From contig NC_084793.1 in NCBI RefSeq assembly GCF_963169125.1, forward strand, positions 37,474,578 to 37,538,577: 64,000 nt of DNA, written 5' to 3'. The translations under genes were made by a program, and so were the position numbers. This document shows positions 47,605 through 58,151 of the stretch, piece after piece. This DNA is from Humulus lupulus (taxonomy: Eukaryota > Streptophyta > Magnoliopsida > Rosales > Cannabaceae). The notes beneath the pieces are model-generated. The model was given only the letters and a program-made list of their open reading frames with translations. It did no database searches and was not told the origin of the DNA. How positions within the stretch are numbered: the stretch's first letter is position 1; each line of letters begins with the position of its first letter.

Positions 47605-49899
47605 TAGTATTAGTTTGTAGTATGTTAGATTCCGTGAATTTTGGTTCAAGTCGGGACTTAGTTGGAAACTCATAGCAATAGTTATGAATTTTATAAGTTT
47701 AACCTATAGTTTAAGAATATTAATTATAACATAAGGTTTGATTAATACTGTTGGTCCTAGGTGTATTATTTATTATAAGCTAAGTTTTAGATATAGCCAA
47801 TAAGAATATGACTATGATTATTAGGGAATTAGAGTTTGTTATTTTATTGTGGATTAGGTTGTTATTTAGATAATTAAATAGATTTTCCCGTAACTTTAGG
47901 ATACTGTAACTTCCGACTTATTTTTGACCTAGTTATATTATGAATTTCGAAAAATAGTATGTCTCAAAAGTTGTAGATAATTGAATTAGCTTTCTAACGG
48001 TATAAAGATGGTCTAAATTGGACTTCTACAGCTCTAGTTATGTTGATTTTACTACATGTGAGTTTAGAGTTACGAGATTTAGGAAGTTAGAAGTTAGGAT
48101 TCTATTTTTTTTATTTTTGTTTTTAAATTTTTAAAACAAGCTTTGACTCTTTAGACTTCCCTCTGAACGATTTGACCGAGTCCTAAGCCTTTGACTGAAG
48201 AATATTCAAATATTTTCAATTAAATTCATTATTTTTATTCAAAGCCAAAAATAAGATTTTTATTCCTAAAACTCTATAAATAGGACTTAGAACCCAGTCC
48301 TTCTCCTCACTCTTCAGCTATGATCAGACTCCAAGGTGCTAGTACTACCATAGAGTGATAAACACTTGGGTTGGGAAAAAGCTTTGCCATTCTTAAGCTT
48401 TATAAAATACTTGGGAAGTGAGGTTTAGTGTATTTCGGTATTGGAGTTAGACCAATCCATAAAGTCAACTAAGGTACTCCTATTCTTTAAGTCCAATTCT
48501 TTAAAACTCTTTAGTTTTCTTTAGTTTCTTTTATTCAGATCCTAACTTTCGTTATTGGTTCTTGATTAGGTTATTGAAACTTAAGTTCTTTCTTGGTAAG
48601 TTTCTTCTTGATGGTTTAGTTTCCACATTCATTATTTATTCTTTAGAAATACTCACCATTTGTATTGTTGGTTTTAGGAGTGTTCCAAATCCCGTCCTTA
48701 TTCTCATATCTCGGTGTTGATAAGGAAAATAGGATAGATTTTATGTGCTTATATGTTATGTTATGTTATGATATGATATGTTATGTGTTTATGCTATGAT
48801 ATGTATATGTATGATATGTTTTAGTTCTTGGGTATATGTTTTCTTTAGATAACAAGCATATAATTTGTTTAGATAACAAGTCCCAATAGTATATTCCTTG
48901 GGCATATGATTTGTTTAGATAACAAGCCCCATAAATTTATATGACTTGTTTAGATAACTAGCCCTGTAGAATTATGGGCATATGATTGCCTAGCTTGCAA
49001 GCCCCAAGATGTATGATGGGCATTGTAATAGATGTTTTTTGTAGCCATATGTTTTATAGTGTATGCTTATGATATATGATATATGTTTTAGATAGTCTTA
49101 TGTTCTTTTATAGTATTTGATGTAGTCTTATGCTTATGTTTACGATGTATGTTTTGTTTTTAGTAGATTTTCCTTCCTGGGCATTAGGCTCATTCATTTA
49201 TTTTAGTGTGATGCAGGAAAATGATTATGGAGGCGGAAGGATTCTTGGTAGCATTGCATGTGTGTTGAGGATGAATGGAATGGATGGGTTGCGTGTCGAT
49301 CGAGGATGACGTTTATTTAGTCTTTTGAAATATGTCTCTTTTGTAATTCCGCATTCAACTTTTTTTGAACTTATTTTTAAAGCTATGTTTTATGTTTTGT
49401 AAACAATGGGATCCCATACCATATCACATTATATTTTACATTTTTAATAAAGACATGTTATTTCTTATATTTTGGGTTTTCAATAAAGGCATGTTATTTC
49501 TTATGTTTGTATCGAAATAGTAGCTATGTCTAGAAGTTTTAATGGTCCAAGGTCTTAGAAATAGTTGGGTCATTACACATGAATCTCACAAATCTCTCAA
49601 GCACAAGATGGATCTCTCTAAAGACCAGAACCTTCTTTTTATCTTGGAGTGATTTCACTTCTCTGCTTGTTGTAAGTCTCTACCGGTCTATCTCTTGGCA
49701 GTGCATATATATATAGAGAGAGAGAGAGCAAGAGAGACAGAGAGGGAGAGAGATAAGTTGAGTTGATGTAGCTGAGAGAGGTTGGAAGTTGAAGTCTTAG
49801 AAAAGTCTGTTATAAATCTGTTTTTGCTGAGTTGTAGAGTAACTGAATCTTATTTTTAATTTATGTGTAATCTTGACTTATGAGTGGATTTAAACAACA
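47014..49899 (-). repeat. 3' LTR of the copia element, interrupted by a solo LTR
   Basis: The two parts, 47,014-47,514 and 49,578-49,899, align with the uninterrupted 5' LTR at 51,080-51,870. The left edge has CG where the other LTR has TG. Confidence 0.88.
47515..49577 (+). repeat. Solo LTR inside the copia LTR
   Basis: 2,063 bp, TGTAGAGTCCC...GGGTCATTACA. The target duplication is AATGA (47,510-47,514) versus CATGA (49,578-49,582), and the intact copia LTR near 51,568 shows the unoccupied CATGA. It shares its ends, R/U5-like part and downstream half with the solo LTR at 35.0 kb. The upstream part from about 47,760 to 48,130 is unrelated and lacks the GATATATCG palindromes. A (TAG)18 run lies at about 47,549-47,602. 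Confidence 0.93.
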
Positions 49900-49980
49900 A
49901 AATTCCACCTAAATCCATTCATGAGCCACTAGGCATAGTGCAATATCCTCTGAGGGTCCTAACTCGAGATGGGTATAGAC

Positions 49981-50898
49981 TCATCCACCCTTATCGATCC
50001 CTAGTAAGTTCATGCAGTGAATGAACTTACTAAGGGATACAATCTTGGTTCCCATATCTGCTGGATTATCATCAGTAGGCACCTTGTTAATCTGAACTGT
50101 TCCCTGTGTCACTTTGTCTCTGATGAAGTGATATTTTATTTCAACATGTTTAGTCCTGTCATGAAAGACAGGATTTTTACACAAGTGTATACCAATTTGG
50201 CTGTCCGAGTAGACTGTAGGTGTATTTAGCAGTAGTCTGAGTTCCTCCATAAGTCCCCTAATCCAAATAGCTTCCTTTATGGCCTCTGTAATAGCTATAT
50301 ATTCTGATTTTGTAGTAGAAAGAGCAATCACAGGTTGTAGTTGAACCCTCCAACTGACACAGTTTCCACCAATTAGGAAGTAATAAGCTGAAGTTGAGTT
50401 CTTATTGTCTCTATCTCCTGCATAACCAGCATCACTGTAACCCTCTATTGTAGGTCTTGAATCTTGTTTCTTAAACTTTAGACCTACATCCATAGACTTG
50501 ATGAGATACCTGAAAACCCATTTCATAGCATTCCAGTGTTCCCTTCCTAGATTAGAGATATACTTGCTAAGCACACTTATGACATAAGCTAGATCTGGCC
50601 TTGTACACACCATTAGGTACATGATTGACCTCACAGCATTAGAGTAGGGTACATTCTTCATTTCCTTAACCTCTTCTTGACTTTTGGGGAATTAATCCTT
50701 ACTGAGATGATATTGGTTGGTCATTGGTTGTTTAGTACTCTTAGCACCTTTCATTGAAGTATTTTCTGGCCATTCTATTGGTTCTTCTAATACCCTTAGA
50801 AGTTTTTTTTGTGCTAACAAAGACCTAATCTTGCTTCTCCATATCCTGTAATCACCAGATCCATCAAACTTATCAATGTCTATTTTTACATTACTCAT
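49981..50898 (-). pseudogene. Copia in-frame gag/reverse transcriptase fusion ORF with one stop
   Basis: One minus-strand frame. It starts at 50,898 with a copia gag N-terminus (MSNVKIDIDKFDGSGDYRIW, LLAQKKLL), passes within about 55 codons into the C-terminal reverse transcriptase (YHLSKD, stop TAA at 50,692-50,694, then PKSQEEVKEM, VPYSNAVRSIMY, CTRPDLAYVISVLSKY) and ends with RNase H (GYSDAGYAGD, ALSTTKSEYIA, YSDSQIGIHLCKNP, HFIRDKV). The 50,898 and 50,661 ends are in the same phase, so the deletion of several kilobases kept the frame; only the single TAA breaks it. Confidence 0.85.
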
Positions 50899-51066
50899 AT
50901 TGTTAAAATCATAATTTAAAATTGAGAAAGAGTTTTTCAGTAGGATCGTTCAAAGGAACGTCCACAAATTCTTCAAATTTGTGCCCTGTTTCTTGAGGAT
51001 CTTTTTCCTCCAGTATTGTTGTATTTCTAGTCACTTGTGAGTTGAATCTTCCAACCAAAGAACCTG

Positions 51067-51078
51067 GCTCTGATACCA
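51067..51078 (-). other. Primer-binding site of the copia element
   Basis: The minus strand reads TGGTATCAGAGC exactly, with one spacer base before the LTR at 51,080. Confidence 0.9.
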
Positions 51079-51079
51079 C

Positions 51080-51870
51080 TGTTATACTTTCTATACAACA
51101 CCTGTCGACACACTTAGCTCACAAGATTAGTCACTAAGGTCAAAGTTGACCTTACATCCACACACTAGCCGCAAAATAGTATGTACTGTTTTATATTGTA
51201 TATATGCAAATATGCTCTAACCTTTTTCCTTTTGCAGAAAAAATAAAGACGGTATCTTTCTTCTGAAACCAACCTTGGGCATTCAAGCAATACCCCAAAA
51301 ATTACCCACGCACACACAAGTAAAGCAATCAAATATACAAGAATACACAGAGGATTTTATCGAGGTTCACCCAATAAACTGGGCTACGTCCTCGTTGAGC
51401 TCGCCTCAGAGGAAGACTTGCTCTTGCACTAAATCAATGGAGTTTATACACAGATGTCGAGATTCCAAGCCACATAAACAACTGGTAATCTCCTGGAAAA
51501 ACACTCTCTGTTTCTTTCTTTCTCATTCTAGATCTCTTTGTTCTCACTCATCTCTTTTCTTTCTTTACATGAATCTCACAAATCTCTCAAGCACAAGATG
51601 GATCTCTCTAAAGACCAGAACCGTCTTTCTATCTTGGAGCGATTTCACTTCTCTACTTGTTGTAAGTCTCTACTGGTCTATCTCTTGGCAATGTGTACAT
51701 ATATATATATATAGAGAGAGAGAGATAAGTTGAGTCGATGTAGCTGAGAGAGATTGGAAGTTGAAGTCTTAGAAGAGTCTGTTATAAATCTGTTTTTGCT
51801 GAGTTGTAGAGTAACTGAATCTTGTTTTTAATTTTTGTGTAATCTTGGCTTATGAAGGGATCTAACAACA
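51080..51870 (-). repeat. 5' LTR of the copia element
   Basis: 791 bp, TGTTATAC...TAACAACA on the plus strand. Near-identical to the parts at 47.0-47.5 and 49.6-49.9 kb, with scattered substitutions and a shorter (GA)n run at about 51,714-51,725. The 152-codon frame at 51,275-51,733 also appears, cut short, in the other LTR and is not a gene. Confidence 0.9.
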
Positions 51871-51875
51871 ATCAT

Positions 51876-52430
51876 TGATAATAGAAAGTACGTACCTTGC
51901 AAAAATATTGTAAAAATATAGTATCAAAAATAGTTACCTACCTTGTTATTATTATAAAGTGTTATAAATTGATGTTGGTTGAAAACGGTTCAGTATTAAT
52001 ACATCTGAAAAGAAGTGAGAACTTTTTACTTCTAATTACCCTTTGAGTAACGCTAACACTATTCATGTCAAGTAAGTCCAGCGTCCCCGGTCTAAAACGA
52101 CGACTGTGGAACTACTTTGTAGTCGCAGAGGTAGAACAATTCTGAAACAGAAGATCGCTAATCCTAATCCCAATCTAGCATTGGTTTCATTATTTTGTTT
52201 GATTAAAAATTTAGGAATATATATAATTTCAATAAATTTGTGACCTCCCATAAGTTTAAAATAAGAGATTCCACCACGTGTAGCAATAGCAATAACACAC
52301 AACACTACCACCACAATATTTGTGTATCGTAGGCAGAATACAGACCACTTGGTGGTACTCACAAACTCAGTAGTCAGTACTCACAAGCATCTTTGGTCTG
52401 TTCGTATCCTCTCGGCCAAAACCTGTGGTG
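51876..52430 (+). promoter_or_regulatory. Intergenic region and probable VTE3 promoter
   Basis: No coding sequence is seen. A perfect G-box CACGTG lies at 52,275-52,280, about 400 bases before the VTE3 start codon. Such motifs often serve light- and stress-responsive plastid genes. No single convincing TATA box could be chosen. Confidence 0.45.
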
Positions 52431-52458
52431 CCAGTTATACTCCGCCGAGTTGAATCTG

Positions 52459-52622
52459 GTAAGTCAAAAGTTTTCACTTTCATTTTAGGCCTGGTGAGGC
52501 TATTGATTACTCACAAGTCCTCGTTCTGACGCATATGCAGTTTTTTCTTCTCTTTTTTTGGTAATTTTTATGAAGAACCACTAAGTCTGTGTATTGGGTT
52601 TTCATTGTAATCTTCAAATCAG
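52459..52622 (+). other. Probable 5' untranslated intron of VTE3
   Basis: ATCTG|GTAAGTC at 52,459 and AAATCAG at 52,622 bound a T-rich 164-base segment just upstream of the start codon. This is a typical leader intron, assigned from splice motifs only. Confidence 0.5.
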
Positions 52623-52683
52623 GGAGAGACCCAGTTGAGATTTTCCATTTTTCTTCGGTGGGTTATCTTTGTTTTTCCAAATT

Positions 52684-54828
52684 ATGACGTCTGCGATGCT
52701 TAACGGAGCCGAGAACCTCACTCTGTTAAGAGGAATAACCCCAAATGGATTGGGGTTTCGGGGTTCAGATTTCCATGGGAAGCATTTTCCCAAGCTGGGT
52801 TTGGTTTGTAGTGCTAGAATCTCCAAGTCTGGTACCAGAGCCATTGTGCCCAAGTGCAGCCTCTCGGCTTCTAGGCCGGCTTCACAGCCTAGGTTCATTC
52901 AGAACAAGAAAGAGGCATTTTGGTTCTATAGGTTCCTCTCGATTGTGTATGACCATGTTATAAACCCTGGCCATTGGACTGAGGACATGAGGGATGACGC
53001 ACTTGAGCCCGCCGATTTGAACAACAGGAATATGATTGTCGTAGATGTTGGTGGTGGGACTGGGTTCACTACTTTGGGTATAGTTAAACATGTGGATGCC
53101 AAAAATGTGACCATTTTGGACCAGTCTCCTCATCAGCTTGCTAAGGCTAAGCAGAAGGAGCCCCTGAAGGAGTGCAAGATAATTGAGGGGGATGCTGAGG
53201 ACCTACCCTTCCCTACTGATTATGCAGATAGATATGTATCTGCAGGAAGGTACATCTCACAACTTTTTGATAACATCTTCTCGCAAATTTGTCATCAAAC
53301 TTTAATCATGTTTGTATAGTAATGTGCTTGAGTCAGATTATCGTTTTATTTGAAGGGTAAATATGTATTTTTTTTTCTGTTTAGAAACGGACTTTTGTGG
53401 TGATGTCCCTAATGGGGGGTTTAACAAAATTGTATTTTCTTCAGTATTGAGTATTGGCCAGACCCGCAGCGGGGAATCAAAGAAGCATACAGGGTCCTGA
53501 AACTTGGAGGAAAAGCATGTTTGATTGGTCCTGTGTATCCAACATTCTGGTTATCTCGCTTCTTTGCGGATGTGTGGATGCTCTTTCCAAAGGAGGAAGA
53601 GTACATTGATTGGTTCCAAAAGGCAGGTTTTAAGGATGTGCAACTGAAAAGGATCGGCCCAAAATGGTACCGTGGGGCTCGCCGCCATGGTTTGATCATG
53701 GGATGTTCTGTTACAGGTGTTAAACCTGCATCCGGAGATTCTCCTCTGCAGGTAATCCTTGCTTTATTTTTTAGTAGTACAATTCTTTAGTTTCATTATT
53801 TTCTCTGTTTGCAGCTCCAAATTAACACGCTTATTCTTTTCACAAAGCAATTTGAGCTAACCTAGTATCTCTGTTCATGAAAAGTCTCATGGCAACGCTA
53901 AGCTTAATTCACACAATGAATGATATTGATTCTCTTTTCATAATAAGCGTAGGGGCTAGGGGCAAATACCCTCATACCCTGTTAAATCATAAGTATAAAT
54001 AATAGCCAATGCTGTTTCTTGGAAACGTAGAGAGGCTTTTGTTTTCTTATTTGCTTCTCCATGATATTCAAAGTGGCTTGTTTTCCTTCTGTTTATTCCA
54101 CTTGAAGGAGTTTATAAGAGGTTTTTCCAAAGGGAAAACAAAGGTGCTACAGCTTTAGATGTATGCCTGTGGAAGATGTGTTTGGGAACTTTGATTTGTT
54201 TGGTTGATTCTTTTTATGATAAAGCTCATTTCGATAAACCAGCTTTAGTTATGGGTAATATAATATACTATACTGACTTGACTTTGTCATGCACGTGTGA
54301 TTGCAATGTCAACTGCTGGAAAATGTTCGTGGGAAAGAAATATTTGTTTTTCTTTTATCACTAGAAGAGAGTGTCCCTCTCTTTATATATGTGTAACTCA
54401 GTTCATTTTTATTTTCTTTTCCCATAGTCTGCTGCCTTGTTTCTCCCTAACTCTATTATTCAGGACGGTAGAGTATAAGCTCATATTCTTAGCAAAACAC
54501 AACGTGATTATCATTTGTGTTTCTTTTATCACTAGAAGAGAGTGTCCCTCTCTTTATATATGTGTAACTCAGTTCATTTTTATTTTCTTTCCCCATAGCC
54601 TGCTGCCTTGTTTCTCTCTTACCAATAAGAGGTGTGGTTTTTTTTTTTATTAAGTTTTGTGTTTTATTGCAGCTTGGTCCGAAAGTAGAAGATGTAGAAA
54701 AGCCGGTAAATCCATTTGTGTTCTTTCTACGCTTCTTGTTGGGTTCGTTGGCAGGGATGTACTATGTGCTGGTGCCTATTTACATGTGGCTAAAAGACCA
54801 AATTGTACCAAAAGGCCAACCTATCTGA
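52684..54828 (+). CDS. VTE3: 2-methyl-6-phytyl-1,4-hydroquinone methyltransferase, chloroplastic (MPBQ/MSBQ methyltransferase)
   Basis: Three exons, 52,684-53,249, 53,445-53,751 and 54,673-54,828, give 342 residues with all splice sites GT-AG and phases matching; the Arabidopsis protein is 338. The enzyme methylates MPBQ and MSBQ with S-adenosylmethionine, feeding tocopherol and plastoquinone synthesis at the plastid inner envelope. Residues 1-60 form a serine-rich transit peptide (start MTSAMLNGAENLTLL). QPRFIQNKKEAFWFYRFLS opens the mature part. Residues about 119-131 hold the SAM motif VVDVGGGTGFTTL; later come DQSPHQLAKAKQKEP, GDAEDLPFPTDYADRYVSAG and KWYRGARRHGLIMGCSVTG. A hydrophobic C-terminal segment (FLLGSLAGMYYVLVPIYMWL) anchors it in the membrane. 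No breaks are visible, so the gene looks functional. It is the first host gene beyond the retroelement block. Confidence 0.96.
53752..54672 (+). repeat. VTE3 intron 2 with an internal direct repeat
   Basis: A segment of about 95 bases (54,350-54,447) recurs at 54,521-54,617 with a few differences, separated by about 74 bases. It contains TTATCACTAGAAGAGAGTG. It lies close to the branch/acceptor region of the intron. The remainder is ordinary T-rich intron. Confidence 0.75.
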
Positions 54829-55724
54829 GGGAGAGATCGAGAGGTCTTAGAGACAAGATAGGGCTTGCGGTTTGCTAGACAATCTCGTTCGAACACCTTG
54901 CTATGCCGTTAAGTTTTTTCTTTTCTTCTTTTTCCTTTTAACCGAGCAGCTACCCTTCATCTCTCTTTCGTCTTACTAAGTTTTAGGAATTTCATCGTTC
55001 ATAAGAAGCTGAGTTTGGTGGTTAAATTACCTACTTTTTGATAATGTAAAAAGGCCATTTAAAACTCCTTTGTTTTTTGAGAAGTTTCATTTCCTACATT
55101 GGACTATTTACATGCAAAACAGAGCTACTGAGAACATCTTTAATCTTTAGTTCAAAATACATTACCAAAACTTCATTTCTTTTATTTTACATCAAAATTT
55201 TTATATTATACTATATTTCTTTACATCATTTAAAGATATCATTTTATAGTATTTTTTATTCATCACAAAAAAAATTCTCTATCATTATTAATACCCTTAT
55301 GAGAGAAAAAGAGGATAACGAGTGACAAATCAATAAAATATTTTTTAATTATGGTTTTTCTAGATGTAGTTAAGTTGCAATAGATGAAGTAAAAAAAATG
55401 CAAAATTCATCATATGGTGGAAGACTATCTTTCTAAGCGAAAATTACATTTTATATGAGATTTTTAACTGCGTGCAAAAATATGGTTTTTTTTAAAAAAA
55501 AAAAATTAATTTATGATTTTTTTTTTATAAGGATTTTTCACTTTTATGGGTTTTATGTTGTTTTGCAATTTTTTTTTAAATATAAATTGTGTTTAAAATT
55601 ATTTTTTATTTATTATAAATATTTTTTTTCTTTTTTAAATTCATGGTAAGTCAGTTACTTGATTGATCTTTGATAGTTATGTAAAAAAAAAAAAAAATTC
55701 TTAGAGTTAGGTTAAATAAAATAT
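54829..55724. other. VTE3 3' flank and AT-rich spacer
   Basis: The 3' untranslated part of VTE3 probably ends before about 55,080. The rest is T-rich with long A and T runs. I see no gene. Confidence 0.45.
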
Positions 55725-55733
55725 ATTAGGAGG

Positions 55734-56163
55734 GGTAACCAGTTATCCTGAGAGGAGTAACTTTCTGTCATAAGAGGGGTATCCAGTTACCATAAGATGG
55801 GTGATGGGTTACTCATATTAAATATGAAAATCAAATTTGAAGGAAAAAGAGGAATAACACTTCATTAAAAATGAAGAAGAAGTAACTATGATTTTAGTAA
55901 CATAGGTAATCAGTTACCATAAAGAACCCAGAAATATACACACATCAGAACATAAAGGTAACCAGTTACCCTAAAAAATATACACACAAAGAACGTGAAG
56001 GTAATTAGTTACCCCCAGAAATATACACAAAAAACGGAAAGGTAACCAGTTGCCACAGATCTGAATATAGAAAAAAAAAAAACCAGATTTCCCTTCTCTC
56101 TTATCTTCTTCATATATATATTTTTTCTAGATTTGAATGTTCTCATCAGGGTAATTGGTTACT
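55734..56163 (+). repeat. Cluster of GGTAACCAGTTACC palindrome-like motifs
   Basis: Copies start at 55,734, 55,778, 55,905, 55,957, 56,000, 56,041 and 56,150. The form is GGTAAyCAGTTACC with small changes; the best copy (55,957-55,970) is a near-perfect inverted repeat. From 55,905 to 56,054 the copies sit about 41-52 bases apart within a tandem unit containing ATATACACA; the others are looser. The function is unknown. Confidence 0.75.
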
Positions 56164-56339
56164 TATTCACGTTTTCATATTTTTATTAATTTTCTTTCCA
56201 AATTTGGGTGTTCTTATAAGAGTTATACTAAAATGAAAATGCTTAAAAAATTAATTTGAATTTTTTTATATAGTTGAAAAAATTATAAAAAAAAATTACA
56301 ATAATAAAATAATTATGTAATGTTAAATTATGTGTGAAA

Positions 56340-56870
56340 AAAGAAAAAAAAAATAGAATGAGAAAATAATAAGTACAAAAAATGAAGAAAAAAGAAGGAA
56401 ACAAAACTTAGGAAAGAAAACTAAAAAATATGAAGAAAAAAAAAACAAAATAAATAATGAAGGAAAAAAATAGATGAATGAATAAAAATGAAAAGAATAA
56501 GAAGAAAGATAATGAAAAAATAGAAAGAAAAAAAATATGAATGAAAAAAATTGGTAGAAGAAAATAAAAAAAAAATTAAAAAATGGAAGAAGAAAAAAAT
56601 TAAAAAAAAATAGAAGGAGAAAATAATAAATACAAAAAAGAAAAGAAAAAAATGAAAGAAAACAAAAAATATGAAAAAAAAAAAAAAATACAACTGAAAG
56701 AAAAAAAATAGATAAATGAATAAAAATGAAAAGAAGAACTGAAAAATGGAAAGAAAAATATATGGAAAAAATTGGTAGAAAAAAATAAAAAATGAAAAAA
56801 AAAAAGGAAGAAAAATAAGCAAGAAAATAAAAACTAAAAAAATAATTAAAAAATAAAATAAAATAACCTT
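56340..56870 (+). repeat. Purine-dominated low-complexity tract with tandem duplication
   Basis: About 530 bases of almost only A and G with scattered T and very little C, dominated by GAAAAA. Two long sub-units, about 56,370-56,590 and 56,630-56,820, resemble each other (both contain TAGATrAATGAATAAAAATG and later AAATTGGTAGAA). The phenylalanine-rich 150-codon frame on the other strand is an artefact of this composition. Confidence 0.8.
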
Positions 56871-58151
56871 CAAAATTTTAGAAAACTTAACTATGATAAA
56901 AAAAAAGTGACATTTCTATATTTTAGTTAGCTATTAATTGTGTTTCTTATACACTAATTTTTTCTTTAATAAATTTTCTCATACAAATTAAGGTATAATT
57001 ATCATACTTTTGCACATTGATAGTATAAAAAACTATATTTTTGAAAAATTCTCTTTTTCTAATTCGGGTTTGGAAAAAGTAGGAGAGCTTAAAGAAATAA
57101 TGGAGTTCAAGAATATAGAGGAATGGTAGAGGGAAAACAAAAATTAAATTAAACGTTGCAATTTTATCTTCAACAATTTGGCACTGTTTGCGGGAATCAA
57201 TACAAAAAGTTCTTCGATTCCTACTTCATGCTTTGATTTCGGTTCTCAATATTTTACACGTACATGTATTTTATATCACCTAGTGTAAATGCTCTCAAAG
57301 GCAACATAAACTTCTTATATTTTAAGAGTAATTGGTGAAAATTGCTTCTTTTTTTTAAGTCATTTTGCACTATATCCTAGTTTTTATAATTTTTTGAAAA
57401 ATGATCTGTCTAAAATTTCAACCAGTTGTCTAAAATTTCAACTAGCTGTCTAAAATTTTGACCAGCTATATGAATTTTTCGACCAACTATATGAAGGGTC
57501 GAATGTCATTTTGGAAAAAAATTATCAAAACTAGGCTAAAGTGCAAAATGACTTAAAATAAATAAGTCATTTAGCAATAAACTAGCAAACTTTGTCAAGC
57601 AAAAAGATGGTTAAACATTGGCCTTGTTTACGAATAATATTCATATTTTTTTCTTTCTTCAAGATGGTATTTTATGAGCATTGTTCATAACTTCATGTTC
57701 ATGTTTGTTCAAAATGGCATCTTATGAACATCTTGTAGCGATACCCTTCCTTATAAGAGTCGCTCCAAATAATCAGACATAAAAATTTTATGATTTCGTT
57801 CTCATCAAACCTATTTTTTTTTAAAACAAAAAAGGCAAGATCTAAATAATCAACTCATGCTCCCAATGGGTTCACTGGTTCAGAAATTTTGAGCTTGACT
57901 ATATTCAACCAAGTTTTTGTAGCCAAACATATCCATAAATATTCTACTAATGTCTCCATACACTTGTCAGCCACTGTTTTCAATCACATATCACATATTC
58001 GGAGCCAAACACAGGATCTCGTCTTGCCCTTCAATATTTGAGTTAAGATGGATTTGACTGAAAAGTAAGCCCTTTTATGAAGGGTGATTCGATCCATCCG
58101 TAAACGAAAAAACTATTGCCTCTCTTCATGACCAAAAAATGCCATTGCAAA
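56871..58151. other. AT-rich spacer between the convergent genes
   Basis: No gene seen. Around 57,406-57,500 four diverged units of about 23-29 bases built on TGTCTAAAATTTCAACCAG follow each other. The last 100 bases are probably the 3' untranslated part of the cyclophilin gene. Confidence 0.5.

Larger units (their letters stand above)
47014..51870 (-). mobile_element. Ty1/copia element with large internal deletion
   Basis: Minus orientation: 5' LTR at 51,080-51,870, primer-binding site at 51,067-51,078, one fused ORF at 49,981-50,898, and 3' LTR at 47,014-49,899 (about 818 bp without the nested solo LTR). The target duplication is ATTAT (47,009-47,013) versus ATCAT (51,871-51,875), one mismatch. 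Most of gag, all of protease and integrase, and most of reverse transcriptase are deleted. Confidence 0.88.

Noticed and set aside
51275..51733. 152-codon frame also present at 47,160-47,510
   Set aside because: Part of the copia LTR pair; no protein family and cut by the solo LTR in one copy.
54297..54653. 118-codon frame with internal repeat
   Set aside because: Falls within intron 2 of VTE3; the repeated peptide only reflects the duplicated intron segment.
56421..56873. 150-codon minus-strand frame, mostly phenylalanine
   Set aside because: It is the complement of the A/G-rich low-complexity tract; composition alone explains the open frame.
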